Positions 17,206 to 25,766 are shown, numbered from the stretch's first letter. The stretch: 55,981 bases of DNA from JBFKQC01 sp041627895 (GCA_041627895.1 JBFKQC010000018.1:1-55981); one strand, 5' to 3'. Numbers and translations: made by a program. The notes: generated by a model not told the origin, from the sequence alone.

Positions 17206-17347
17206 CGCCGCTCTGTCTGCCTGTCAGGGATCGCCGCAGGCGGCTTGCCCTTGACGGCGAAGAGGACTGGCCAACACCCGGCTTCGACCGCGCCCCGCAA
17301 CCCGCGCCGCGCCAGACATGCCGCGAGATCACGCGCCGCCTGCCGTG

Positions 17348-17409
17348 CCCGCCCGGAGCCGGAGGCGAGGACGGGAAGGAAATGCGCCGCGCAAGCGGCA
17401 CCGCTTGAT
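17348..17409 (+). repeat. Dispersed two-hairpin repeat, copy A
   Basis: 62 bp, 55 of which are identical to 47574-47635. It contains CCCGCCC facing GGACGGG (an imperfect stem in this copy), then TGCGCCGCGC, and a perfect short hairpin AAGCGG-CA-CCGCTT (17393-17406). It lies in the gap after the VWA gene. Its intergenic position and two-hairpin form resemble REP-type elements. Confidence 0.75.
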
Positions 17410-17439
17410 TACCGCCCGCGAGCCGGGTCAGATCGCGCC

Positions 17440-17784
17440 ATGACCCGCCTTCTCGCCGCCTGGCGCCGCCACAAGCTGCTTGCCACCGCCTTCGCCGCTG
17501 CGCTGTTGCTGACGCTGTTCTTCGCGATCCGCACGGCGGTCTTCGCGGTCTACTGGTCCGATCCGGCGCATCGCGACCAGGTGCTCGAGGGCTGGATGAC
17601 GCCGCGCTATGTCGCACATTCCTGGCGCGTGCCGCCCGAGGTGATGGAGGCCGCCGTCGGAGAGACCCCGGCACGGCGTCGCCCGACGCTCGACGCCATC
17701 GCCGAACACCAGGGCGTGCCGCTCGCCGACCTGACCGCCCGACTCGAGGCCGCCATCGCCGCGCACCGGGCCGCCGCGGAATGA
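17440..17784 (+). CDS. Small membrane-anchored protein of unknown function
   Basis: 114 aa from the ATG at 17440 (MTRLLAAWRR); the open frame before it runs through the dispersed repeat and is rejected. One hydrophobic segment (about 15-37) follows a basic N-terminus, then a soluble C-terminal part with WMTPRYVAHSW and an Ala/Arg-rich end. The stop overlaps the start of the DedA gene (ATGA), so the two are coupled. Not recognised. Confidence 0.65.
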   Translation: MTRLLAAWRRHKLLATAFAAALLLTLFFAIRTAVFAVYWSDPAHRDQVLEGWMTPRYVAHSWRVPPEVMEAAVGETPARRRPTLDAIAEHQGVPLADLTARLEAAIAAHRAAAE

Positions 17785-18404
17785 TCGACACGCTTCTGGC
17801 CCTCGTCCCCGCCTGGGGGACCGGCATCGTCGCGTTGGCGACGTTCCTGTCGTGCCTCGCCCTGCCGATCCCATCGTCGCTGATCATGCTTACCGCGGGC
17901 GCCTTCGTCGCCGCGGGCGACCTGTCGCTGGCCGCCACCGCCGGCGCCGCCTTCGCCGGGGCGGTCGCGGGCGACCAGGCCGGATATGCCGCCGGGCGCT
18001 GGGGCGGCGCGCGGCTCGACCGGCTGATGGTGGCCGGCAGCGCGCCTGCCCGCCGGATCGCCCGCGCCCGGACCCTGGCCGAGCGCTGGGGCGGTCCCGG
18101 CGTGTTCCTCAGCCGCTGGCTGTTCAGCCCGCTCGGACCCTACATGAATTTCGTCGCCGGCGCCGCGCGCCTCGACTGGGCCGGCTTTACCGCCTGGGGC
18201 ACGGCGGGCGAGGCGATCTGGGTCGCGGTCTATGTCGGCACCGGTTTCGCCTTTGCCGGGCAGATCGAGGCTGCCGCCGATATCCTCGGCAACTTCAGCG
18301 GCGCGCTCGCCGCGGGCGCCGTCGCCCTGATGCTCGGCCTGTGGCTGCGCGCGGCGCTGCGGGCCGACCGTGCCACGCGGGACTTGTCCCGCGACGCGCC
18401 ATAG
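17781..18404 (+). CDS. DedA-family membrane protein
   Basis: 207 aa, with several hydrophobic segments and DedA features: FLSCLALPIPSSLIMLTAGAF near the N-terminus, AGDQAGYAAGRWGG, and FLSRWLFSPLGPYMNFVAGAARL. DedA/VTT proteins act in membrane lipid handling, including undecaprenyl-phosphate or phospholipid movement. It overlaps the upstream small gene by 4 bases and is 14 bp before the P450 gene. Confidence 0.88.
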   Translation: MIDTLLALVPAWGTGIVALATFLSCLALPIPSSLIMLTAGAFVAAGDLSLAATAGAAFAGAVAGDQAGYAAGRWGGARLDRLMVAGSAPARRIARARTLAERWGGPGVFLSRWLFSPLGPYMNFVAGAARLDWAGFTAWGTAGEAIWVAVYVGTGFAFAGQIEAAADILGNFSGALAAGAVALMLGLWLRAALRADRATRDLSRDAP

Positions 18405-18418
18405 CGCAGGCTCGGCCC

Positions 18419-19582
18419 ATGGCCCGGCCGCCCGAATACCGGATCGATCCGGCGGCGTTCCACGCCGACCCCTACCCCGACCTCGCGGCGATGTGCGCCG
18501 GGGCGCCGATCTGCCACGTCCCCGAACTCGGCGCCACGCTCTTCACCCTCCGCAAAGACATCTTCGAGCAGGAAAAGCGGGTCGGGACGTTTTCGTCGTA
18601 CCAGCCGGACGGGCTGATGAGCGTGCTGATGGGCGAGAACATGATGCGCAAGGACGGGGCTGCGCACGCGGCCGAGCGCCGCGCCACCTTCCCCGCCTTC
18701 AGCCCGCGCACCGTGCGCGATCACTGGCTGGCCGAGTTCCGCGCGGCCGCCGCGCGGCTTCTCGACGATCTCGCCCCGCGCGGCGCCTGCGACCTGGTGC
18801 GCGACTACGCGATGCCGCTTTCGGGCGAGGCGCTGCGCACGATCACCGGGCTCAGGAACCTGACCGCGGCAGAGATCGACGCCGGCAGCCAGGCGATGAT
18901 CGACGGCATCGCCAATTATGCCGGCGACACGGCGGTCGAGGCGCGCTGCCGCGACTGGACCGCGCGGCTCGATGCCGCCATCGAAGAACGCCTGCCGGCG
19001 CTCGCTGCCGCACCCTATCTGTCGCTGATCTCGGTCCAGCAGCAGGCCGGACTGTCGGACCAGTCGCTGAAGGCCAACGTCAAGCTGGCGATCTCGGGCG
19101 GCCAGAACGAGCCGCGCGACGCCATCGCCGGCGCCGCCTGGGCGCTGCTGACACATCCGGGGCAACTGGCGATGATCCGCGCCGGCACCGCCGGCTGGCG
19201 CGATGCCTTCGAGGAATATGCCCGCTGGATCTCTCCGATCGGCATGTCGCCCCGCCGCGTCGCGCGGCGCGACAATGTGCAGGGCGTCGATTTCGAGCCC
19301 GAGACCCGCGTCTTCTTCATGTTCGGCTCGGGCAACCGCGACGAGACGGTGTTCGCCGACCCGCACGTCTTCGACATCACCCGCGACACCTCGCCCAGCC
19401 TCGCCTTCGGCGCGGGCCCGCATTTCTGCGCCGGCGCCGCGGCCAGCCGGGCGCTGATCGCCGAGGTGGCGCTGCCGATGCTGTTCGGGCGGCTCGCGGG
19501 GCTGCGGCTCGCCGGCGACGTGCCCTTCGCGGGCTGGGCGTTTCGCGGACCCCTGGCGGTGCCGGTGGCCTGGGATGCCTGA
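18419..19582 (+). CDS. Cytochrome P450
   Basis: 387 aa from the ATG at 18419. The haem-binding loop is FGAGPHFCAGAA with Cys337 as the iron ligand, and the K-helix ExxR is EYAR (266-269). The I-helix, where most P450s have an acid-alcohol pair, reads ISGGQNEPRD (225-234), so the usual Thr is Pro. P450s of this kind need a ferredoxin and a reductase; none is nearby. Substrate unknown. Confidence 0.93.
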   Translation: MARPPEYRIDPAAFHADPYPDLAAMCAGAPICHVPELGATLFTLRKDIFEQEKRVGTFSSYQPDGLMSVLMGENMMRKDGAAHAAERRATFPAFSPRTVRDHWLAEFRAAAARLLDDLAPRGACDLVRDYAMPLSGEALRTITGLRNLTAAEIDAGSQAMIDGIANYAGDTAVEARCRDWTARLDAAIEERLPALAAAPYLSLISVQQQAGLSDQSLKANVKLAISGGQNEPRDAIAGAAWALLTHPGQLAMIRAGTAGWRDAFEEYARWISPIGMSPRRVARRDNVQGVDFEPETRVFFMFGSGNRDETVFADPHVFDITRDTSPSLAFGAGPHFCAGAAASRALIAEVALPMLFGRLAGLRLAGDVPFAGWAFRGPLAVPVAWDA

Positions 19583-19632
19583 CGCCCGAAACGGGCATTG
19601 CCGCAAGGCCGCCGCGCCCCCATATTCAGGCC

Positions 19633-20328
19633 ATGCTCAAGTTCACGCCGATCCTTCTGGCCGTTCTCTACGGGATCATCCTTTACCGCTTCTCTGCGTG
19701 GCGCACCGAGAAGGAGCTTGACTCGCGCTCGACCGAACTGGCCGATCCGCTGCTGAAGACGCTGACCGACCGGATGGCGCGCGCGCTCGATGTGGCGCGG
19801 ATCCCGGTGCATATCTACGAGATCGAGCCGGTGAACGGGCTCGCCGCGCCTGACGGGCGGATATTCATCACCCGCGGCTTCTACAACAGGTACCGCGCCG
19901 GCGAGGTCTCGTCCGACGAGATGGCCACGGTGATCGCGCACGAGCTGGGGCACGTGGCCCTGGGGCATTCGCGGCGCCGGATGATCGACTTTTCCGGTCA
20001 GAACGCGCTGCGCACCGCGCTTGCCATGGTGCTGTCGCGGTTCCTGCCGGGCTTTGGCGTCTATGTCGCGAACGCGCTGACCACGCTGCTGGCGGCAAGG
20101 CTCAGCCGCGCCGACGAATACGAGGCCGACGCCTATGCCTCGGCGCTGCTGGTCAAGGCCGGGATCGGCACCGCGCCGCAGAAATCCCTGTTCGGCAAGC
20201 TGGAAAACCTGACCCGCACAAACATGGGCGCAATGCCCGCCTGGCTGATGAGCCATCCCAAGACCGCCGACCGCATCGCCGCCATCGAGGCGCTCGAAGC
20301 CCGCTGGGCGGCGGCGCTCGACAAATAG
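19633..20328 (+). CDS. M48-family zinc metallopeptidase
   Basis: 231 aa, with one N-terminal membrane segment (about 4-20) and the zinc site HELGH (103-107); a third ligand is the Glu in DEYEADAYA. The domain order fits small M48 peptidases (HtpX/BepA relatives) that act on membrane or outer-membrane proteins. Start chosen at the ATG at 19633, where the signal-anchor begins. A large hairpin follows in the gap to the methyltransferase. Confidence 0.9.
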   Translation: MLKFTPILLAVLYGIILYRFSAWRTEKELDSRSTELADPLLKTLTDRMARALDVARIPVHIYEIEPVNGLAAPDGRIFITRGFYNRYRAGEVSSDEMATVIAHELGHVALGHSRRRMIDFSGQNALRTALAMVLSRFLPGFGVYVANALTTLLAARLSRADEYEADAYASALLVKAGIGTAPQKSLFGKLENLTRTNMGAMPAWLMSHPKTADRIAAIEALEARWAAALDK

Positions 20329-20361
20329 GGCCACATCCCGCGCCCGTCCCGCGTGATTTCC

Positions 20362-20400
20362 TTTGGCGGCCCGCAGCGCAACCGCTAGAGTGCCGCCAAA
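20362..20400 (+). repeat. Hairpin with 9-bp arms before the methyltransferase start
   Basis: TTTGGCGGC (20362-20370) pairs with GCCGCCAAA (20392-20400). A second small stem AGCG/CGCT lies within the loop. It ends 18 bases before the GTG start. There is no T-run on either side, so it is not a normal terminator. Confidence 0.45.
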
Positions 20401-20418
20401 ACGCAGACGAGGTGAGCA

Positions 20419-20967
20419 GTGGGACGCGAGGAAAAGCGCCAGCAGGTGCTGGAGATGATGCCGAAGGGCGCGGTCTGCGCCGAAATCGGCGTATGGGACG
20501 GCGGGTTCAGCGAACGGATTCTCGAGACAACGCAGCCCCACGCGCTGCACCTGATCGACCCCTGGACCTTTCAGCCGGAGTTCCGCAACTCGGCCTTCGG
20601 GCGCGAGGCGCACCGCGACAAGATGGACGACAAGTTCGCCGCCGTCAGCGCCAGGTTCGCCGACGACGCGCGGGTGACGATCCACCGCAAGATGTCCGAC
20701 GAGGCGCTGGAGGAATTCGAGGACGGCGCGCTGGACTGGGTCTATCTCGACGGCAACCACAATTACGACGTGGTCTCGAACGACCTCCGCCTCTGCCTGC
20801 GCAAGGTCAAGCCCAACGGCATCATCGCCGGCGATGATCTGCTCTGGAACGTCGAGAACGGCGCCCCGGTGCGCCGCGCCGTGCGCGAGGTGCGCCGCCA
20901 GCTCGGCGATGCCGCCACCTTCCACCGCCTCGGCCAGCAATACGTGCTCGAACTGGCGCGGGGCTAA
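20419..20967 (+). CDS. Class I SAM-dependent methyltransferase (Methyltransf_24 type)
   Basis: 182 aa from a GTG start with AGG upstream. The N-terminal SAM-binding strand is AEIGVWDGGFSERIL, an acidic residue follows in LHLIDPWTF, and LDWVYLDGNHNYDVVSNDL marks the C-terminal strand and acidic catalytic area. Related enzymes methylate sugars, antibiotics or small phenols, so the substrate is not clear. No glycan cluster is nearby. Confidence 0.82.
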   Translation: MGREEKRQQVLEMMPKGAVCAEIGVWDGGFSERILETTQPHALHLIDPWTFQPEFRNSAFGREAHRDKMDDKFAAVSARFADDARVTIHRKMSDEALEEFEDGALDWVYLDGNHNYDVVSNDLRLCLRKVKPNGIIAGDDLLWNVENGAPVRRAVREVRRQLGDAATFHRLGQQYVLELARG

Positions 20968-20993
20968 GGGCGCCGCGCTCCCGGGAAATCCCT

Positions 20994-21533
20994 CTATTCC
21001 AGCGCCTTGCCGAGCCGCGGCAGGCGGGCCTTCTTCAGCAGCTTGCGCATCGGCTGCGGCTCGCCCGACAGCGCCTCGGCACGGGCCCGGACGTCCTCCG
21101 CGGCCTGCGCGACCGCGTCCGGGTCATCGGACCAGAGCTGCCAGAGAAACCCGTCCGGGTCGCGCCGGGCCAGGCCCTCTTCGGCGAGGATGTGCCGCGG
21201 AAAATCCGACGCGTTCACCGTCAGCAGGATGTCCGCCGAGCCTGCGACGGCGGCGGCCAGCACGTGGATATCGTTCGCGTCCGGCAGCCAGAGCCGCGCC
21301 TCCAGCCCCGGCGCGGGCGGCACCTCGGCCCCGGGATGGGCCGCGCGCAGCAGCGCGATGTCGCCGCGCGCCAGCGCCTCGCCCGCGGGGCCGAGCCTGC
21401 GCGCCGCCAGCGCCCATTCCTCGAGGATGCGCGCCGACCAGAGCGGCCGGAACAGCCCCCTTGCGGCCACGGCCAGCAGCACCTCGCGCATCACCGTCGG
21501 GTACAGCACGCAGGCGTCCAGCAGCACCCTCAT
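20994..21533 (-). CDS. PIN-domain protein (PIN_3 type), probable ribonuclease
   Basis: 179 aa from the ATG at 21533. PIN-fold acidic residues are visible: Asp6 (LLDACVLYP), Glu38/39 (ILEEW), Asp85/88 (PDANDIHV) and Asp110 (TVNASDF). PIN_3 proteins usually act as toxin-like RNases with a helix-turn-helix antitoxin upstream. None exists here; the upstream gene is rlmI, which it overlaps by 4 bases (ATGA). The C-terminal basic extension (about 150-179) is longer than in VapC. Function is inferred from the fold only. Confidence 0.85.
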   Translation of the reverse strand: MRVLLDACVLYPTVMREVLLAVAARGLFRPLWSARILEEWALAARRLGPAGEALARGDIALLRAAHPGAEVPPAPGLEARLWLPDANDIHVLAAAVAGSADILLTVNASDFPRHILAEEGLARRDPDGFLWQLWSDDPDAVAQAAEDVRARAEALSGEPQPMRKLLKKARLPRLGKALE

Positions 21534-22723
21534 AGCCGGAAGAACAGCGCCTTCAGATAGCCGGTCTCGGCAAGTTGTGGCAGTTGCGGATGGTCCGGCC
21601 CGGCAAAGCCGGTAAAGACGATCGGCCCGCGCCGGCCGGCCTTGCCGATGCCGCGCGCGCTGGCGGCGCGGAACCGGGCCAGATCGGCGGCGTGCGAACA
21701 CGAGCAAAGCCCGAGATAGCCGCCCGGCGCCACCAGCGGCGCCGACAGCCGCGCCACGCGCTCGTAGGCGCGCAATCCTGCGTCGAGCGCGCTTTTCGAC
21801 GGCGCAAAGGCCGGCGGGTCGCAGATCACCAGGTCGAATTCCCTGCCCTCGTCGGCAAGCGCCGCCATCGTGTCGAAGGCGTCGCCCTGGCGGGTTTCGA
21901 AGCGTCCGGCGACGCCGGTCGCTTCTGCCCCCTGTCCGGCCAGCGCCAGCGCCGGCGCCGAGCTGTCCACCGCCAGCGCCGAGACCGCTCCGGCGGCCAG
22001 CGCGGCTAGCGAGAAGCCGCCGACATGGGCGAAGACGTCGAGCACCCGCGCGCCCGCGGCCAGCGAGGCGGCAAAGGCGTGGTTCGGGCGCTGGTCGAAG
22101 AACAGCCCGGTCTTCTGGCCGCCGATCAGGTCGGCCAGATAGGTGGCGCCGTTCATCGGCACGCGAACCGGGCCGTCAAGCGCACCGCACAGCACCGCGG
22201 TCTCTTCGTTCAGGCCCTCCAGCGTGCGGGTCCGGCCGGTGCCGTTCTTGACCACCGCCGTGACGCCCGTGACCTCGGCCAGCGCCCCGGCCAGATCGTC
22301 CAGCATCCGCTCAGCCCAGGCGGCGTTGGGCTGGATCACCGCCGCGTCGCCGAAGCGGTCGATGACGACGCCGGGCAGGCCGTCAGCCTCGGCATGGACC
22401 AGCCGGTAGAACGGCGCACCGTAAAGCCGCTCGCGATGCGCAAGCGCGGTCTGCAGCCGCGCGGCCAGCCAGTCGCGGCCGATCTCGGCCTCCGGGTCGC
22501 GATCCAGCATCCGCGCGATGATCTTCGAGCCGGGATTGACCGCCACGACGCCCATCGGGCGCCGCTCGGCATCCTCCAGCCGCGCCAGCGTGCCCGGCGC
22601 AAGTGCGCGCGTGCGCCGGTCGGTCACAAGCTCGTTGGCAAAGACCCAAGGGAAACCGTGGCGTATCGCCCGCGCCTCGGCCTTGGGCATCAATCGAACC
22701 ACGGGAAATGAGGACGGCGCCAT
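21530..22723 (-). CDS. rlmI: 23S rRNA (cytosine-C5-)methyltransferase, RlmI family
   Basis: 397 aa. An N-terminal PUA domain (about 10-80) is followed by a SAM-dependent methyltransferase domain with VLDVFAHVGGFSLAAL and the catalytic-site motif CDPPAF. RlmI methylates C1962 of 23S rRNA in E. coli. The ATG at 22723 is inside an inverted repeat (22711-22732), which may limit translation. The stop overlaps the PIN gene start, so the two are translated together. Confidence 0.88.
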   Translation of the reverse strand: MAPSSFPVVRLMPKAEARAIRHGFPWVFANELVTDRRTRALAPGTLARLEDAERRPMGVVAVNPGSKIIARMLDRDPEAEIGRDWLAARLQTALAHRERLYGAPFYRLVHAEADGLPGVVIDRFGDAAVIQPNAAWAERMLDDLAGALAEVTGVTAVVKNGTGRTRTLEGLNEETAVLCGALDGPVRVPMNGATYLADLIGGQKTGLFFDQRPNHAFAASLAAGARVLDVFAHVGGFSLAALAAGAVSALAVDSSAPALALAGQGAEATGVAGRFETRQGDAFDTMAALADEGREFDLVICDPPAFAPSKSALDAGLRAYERVARLSAPLVAPGGYLGLCSCSHAADLARFRAASARGIGKAGRRGPIVFTGFAGPDHPQLPQLAETGYLKALFFRL

Positions 22724-22732
22724 GGCCGTCCT
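22711..22732. repeat. Inverted repeat around the rlmI start codon
   Basis: AGGACGGC (22711-22718) and GCCGTCCT (22725-22732) are exact inverses with GCCATG between them. The rlmI ATG (minus, 22723-22721) lies in the loop, so a hairpin in the mRNA would present or hide the start. Confidence 0.5.
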
Positions 22733-22761
22733 CTTAGGCTGTTGGACAGGGGCGCGAAAGC

Positions 22762-23448
22762 CTAAAGCTGGTTGATCGCGCCCATCAGGCCGTTCTGGTG
22801 CTCGACATAGCCGCCGGGACGGCCGAGCTCCTGCCGGATCACCCAGGCCAGGTGGTCGGTGATCCGCACCTTCTGGGTGATGCCCTTGGCCTCGGCGCGC
22901 ACCGCGGCCTGGCCGCCGAGCGCCTCGAAATCGGCCTTGATGAAGCGCGGCGCGACCAGCACCTCGCCGGTTTCGGCATCGGTGACGCGTATCGTGAACT
23001 GGATCGCATGGACCCCGCCGATGGTATAGCGCGCCTTTTCGGTCAGCGCGTGAAAGCGCGAGACCGAGACGTCCAGGACGACCGGGCGGGCGCCCTCGAA
23101 GCCGCTGACGCCCTTGGCCAGCGCGTTCTGCACGATCGTGCGCACCTGTTCGTGACGGTCGCCGATCGGGTCCTCGCGCCAGACGATGTCGCCGCCGGGG
23201 TAATAGCGGTTGGCCTCGGACACGCGCAGCGTCTCGGGTACGTTCACGCTGACCTTGACGACGCGGAAATCGGCCAACTCGACGCCCGGCGCCGCTTCGG
23301 GCGCGGACAGCGACGCGGCAAGCGGCGCGTTCCGGGTCGCGGTGTCGGGGTTGGACTGGACGCTGTCGACCGACGCACAGGCCGCAAGGCCGAGTGCCGC
23401 GCCAAGCGCCAGGAAGGGACGGATGTATCGTGTGATCTGGGATTTCAT
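22762..23448 (-). CDS. Rhodobacterial lipoprotein (possibly DUF6778)
   Basis: 228 aa from the ATG at 23448 with GGAGGTG upstream. Signal peptide of lipoprotein type ending LGLAAC. The segment TATRNAPL after the signal and a beta-rich domain (VVLDVSVSRFHALTEK, HAIQFTIRVTDAETGEVL) match small lipoproteins common in this family. Function unknown. It is followed by the rlmI gene on the same strand after a 38-bp gap. Confidence 0.7.
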   Translation of the reverse strand: MKSQITRYIRPFLALGAALGLAACASVDSVQSNPDTATRNAPLAASLSAPEAAPGVELADFRVVKVSVNVPETLRVSEANRYYPGGDIVWREDPIGDRHEQVRTIVQNALAKGVSGFEGARPVVLDVSVSRFHALTEKARYTIGGVHAIQFTIRVTDAETGEVLVAPRFIKADFEALGGQAAVRAEAKGITQKVRITDHLAWVIRQELGRPGGYVEHQNGLMGAINQL

Positions 23449-23522
23449 GACCCACCTCCGGGCTTCTGCCCTGTTGTTTTCGTGCGGGTCGAGATTCATG
23501 GTGAATTCGGGCCGAAATAAGA

Positions 23523-23547
23523 AAATCCCGGAGCATTTCCGGGATTT
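23523..23547 (-). terminator. Rho-independent terminator after the 51-aa gene
   Basis: AAATCCCGGA (23523-23532) and TCCGGGATTT (23538-23547) form a perfect 10-bp stem with a GCATT loop. On the minus strand it is followed by TCTTATTT-type sequence. It could also work weakly on the plus strand. Confidence 0.75.
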
Positions 23548-23578
23548 CTTAACCGTTTGTTGAGGATTTGGGCGCCGA

Positions 23579-23734
23579 TCAGGTCGGCTGGTGGCGCCCC
23601 GCCCCGCGCACGGCGATCAGGCCCCTGACCCACCCGGCGGCGCGGCGTGCGCCACTGGCGATGGTCTCGGCCCGCATCCGCCGGGCTTCGCGCTCGATCC
23701 GCGCAATGTCGATTCTCCGGTTACTCGTTGCCAT
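23579..23734 (-). CDS. Small Arg-rich protein, 51 aa
   Basis: Not covered by ORF prediction at a 60-aa cut-off. The ATG at 23734 has GGAG 7 nt upstream, and the stop is followed 31 bp later by a strong terminator. The sequence (MATSNRRIDIARIEREARRM, then RAETIASGARRAAG and RGLIAVRGAG) is basic and helical. Short Arg-rich proteins with an IEREAR core are known in Rhodobacter genomes, so I believe it is real. Function unknown. Confidence 0.6.
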   Translation of the reverse strand: MATSNRRIDIARIEREARRMRAETIASGARRAAGWVRGLIAVRGAGRHQPT

Positions 23735-23856
23735 CTTGGTCTCCGTCGATACGGTTGGTATTCGTTGCTTGCCAAGCTATGCACGGACGCAACCGGCGGC
23801 GACGGACAATCCCGCAACCCCGCCATGCGCGTGCTGCAACGCGGCATTTGCAGGTT

Positions 23857-23868
23857 GTTAGCGCTAAC
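23857..23868. promoter_or_regulatory. LacI/GntR-type operator upstream of edd
   Basis: GTTAGCGCTAAC is a perfect 12-bp palindrome with a central GC, 45 bp before the edd start. LacI-family repressors bind palindromes of this form, and the gluconate repressor GntR uses the similar TGTTACCGGTAACA. A gluconate- or KDPG-responsive repressor is a reasonable guess. Confidence 0.6.
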
Positions 23869-23913
23869 GAATGCTGCTATTGCACAGGCGACCACGAAGG
23901 ACGGAGCAAACCG

Positions 23914-25719
23914 ATGGCCTTGCACCCGACCATCCAGGACGTAACCGGCCGCATCGTCGAGCGCAGCCGCAAGGGCCGCGCCGCCTATCTCGACCGGATG
24001 ACGGCGGCCGCCGAGGCCGGACCGCGCCGTGCGCATCTGAGCTGCGGCAACCAGGCCCATGCCTATGCCGCGATGGGCGCCGACAAGGATGCGCTTGCCG
24101 TTGGCCGGGCGCCCAATCTCGGGATCGTCACCGCCTATAACGACATGCTGTCGGCACATCAGCCGTTCGAACGCTTTCCCGCGCTGATCAAGGAGGCCGC
24201 GCGCAAGGCGGGCGCCACGGCCCAGGTCGCGGGCGGCGTCCCGGCGATGTGCGACGGCGTCACCCAGGGCCAGACCGGCATGGAACTCAGCCTGTTCTCG
24301 CGCGACGTGATCGCGCTTGCGGCAGGCGTGGCGCTATCGCACAACACCTTCGACGCGGCGGTCTATCTCGGCGTCTGCGACAAAATCGTGCCGGGCCTGG
24401 TGATCGCGGCGGCGAGCTTCGGCCATATCCCGGCAGTGTTCCTGCCTGCCGGTCCGATGCCCAGCGGCATGCCGAACGACGAGAAATCGCAGGTACGCCA
24501 GCAATTCGCCGCAGGCGTGGTCGGGCGCGACAAGCTGATGGAGGCCGAGATGGCCAGCTATCACGGCCCTGGCACCTGTACCTTCTACGGCACCGCGAAC
24601 ACCAACCAGATGCTGATGGAATTCATGGGCCTGCACCTGCCGGGCACAAGCTTCGTCAACCCGAACACGCCGCTGCGCGACGCGCTGACCGAGGCCGGCG
24701 CGAAACGCGCGCTGGAAATCACCGCGCTCGGCAACGATTTCCGGCCCGCGGGCGAAATCCTCGACGAGAAGGCCTTCGTCAACGGCATCGTCGGACTGAT
24801 GGCCACGGGCGGCTCGACCAACCTGGTGCTGCACATGCCGGCAATGGCGCGCGCGGCGGGCATCCATCTGGAACTCGAGGATTTCGACGCGCTCTCGGGC
24901 GCCGTGCCGCTGATGGCCAAGGTCTATCCGAACGGACTGGCCGACGTGAACCATTTCCACGCCGCGGGCGGGCTGGGATTCCTGATCGGCGAGTTGCTCG
25001 AGGCCGGGCTGCTGCACCCCGACACCCGCACGATCGCGGGCGACGGGCTGAAACGCTACACCCGCGAGCCGGTGCTGTCGGATGGCGGGCTGGTCTGGCG
25101 CGACGGCGCGCGGGAAAGCCTGAACGACCGTATCCTGCGCCCGGCCGCCGACCCGTTCCAGCCCACCGGCGGGCTGAAGGAACTGAAGGGCAATCTCGGC
25201 CGCGGCGTGATGAAGGTTTCCGCCGTCGCGCCCGAACGCCACATGATCACGGCGCCCGCACGGGTCTTCGCCAGCCAGCAAGAGGTGATGGCGGCGTTCA
25301 AGGCGGGCAAGCTCGACGAGGACATGGTCGTCGTCGTCCGCTTCCAGGGTCCGCGCGCCAACGGGATGCCGGAACTCCACGGCCTGACGCCGGTGCTTGC
25401 GGTGATGCAGGCCAAGGGCCTGCGCGTGGCGCTGGTCACGGACGGGCGGATGTCGGGCGCCTCGGGCAAGGTGCCCGCCGCGATCCACGTCTGCCCCGAG
25501 GCCGCGGCGGGCGGGCCGCTGGCCAGGCTGCGGGACGGCGATATCCTGCGGGTCGACGCGGTGAACGGCGTGCTCGAGGTGCTCGAGGTCGACCTTTCGG
25601 CCCGGGACGCCGAGACGCCGGACCTCGCCGCCAACGAATTCGGGATCGGGCGCGAGCTGTTCGGCATATTCCGCCAGAGCGCCGGCAATGCGGAACACGG
25701 CGCCGCGGTGGTGGTGTAA
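23914..25719 (+). CDS. edd: Phosphogluconate dehydratase (Entner-Doudoroff)
   Basis: Converts 6-phosphogluconate to 2-keto-3-deoxy-6-phosphogluconate, using an iron-sulfur cluster. It is 601 aa from the ATG at 23914; the upstream open frame is rejected. Cluster ligands are in MCDGVTQGQTGMELSLFSRD (in part), GVCDKIVPG and GPGTCTFYGTANTNQM, and GRMSGASGKVPAAIHV is a typical C-terminal motif. It is followed by eda, 47 bp downstream, and an operator lies upstream. Confidence 0.95.
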   Translation: MALHPTIQDVTGRIVERSRKGRAAYLDRMTAAAEAGPRRAHLSCGNQAHAYAAMGADKDALAVGRAPNLGIVTAYNDMLSAHQPFERFPALIKEAARKAGATAQVAGGVPAMCDGVTQGQTGMELSLFSRDVIALAAGVALSHNTFDAAVYLGVCDKIVPGLVIAAASFGHIPAVFLPAGPMPSGMPNDEKSQVRQQFAAGVVGRDKLMEAEMASYHGPGTCTFYGTANTNQMLMEFMGLHLPGTSFVNPNTPLRDALTEAGAKRALEITALGNDFRPAGEILDEKAFVNGIVGLMATGGSTNLVLHMPAMARAAGIHLELEDFDALSGAVPLMAKVYPNGLADVNHFHAAGGLGFLIGELLEAGLLHPDTRTIAGDGLKRYTREPVLSDGGLVWRDGARESLNDRILRPAADPFQPTGGLKELKGNLGRGVMKVSAVAPERHMITAPARVFASQQEVMAAFKAGKLDEDMVVVVRFQGPRANGMPELHGLTPVLAVMQAKGLRVALVTDGRMSGASGKVPAAIHVCPEAAAGGPLARLRDGDILRVDAVNGVLEVLEVDLSARDAETPDLAANEFGIGRELFGIFRQSAGNAEHGAAVVV

Positions 25720-25766
25720 CTGCGCCCGGTCGCGGACAGCCCGGTTGAAACGAAGGAGCGGATGCG

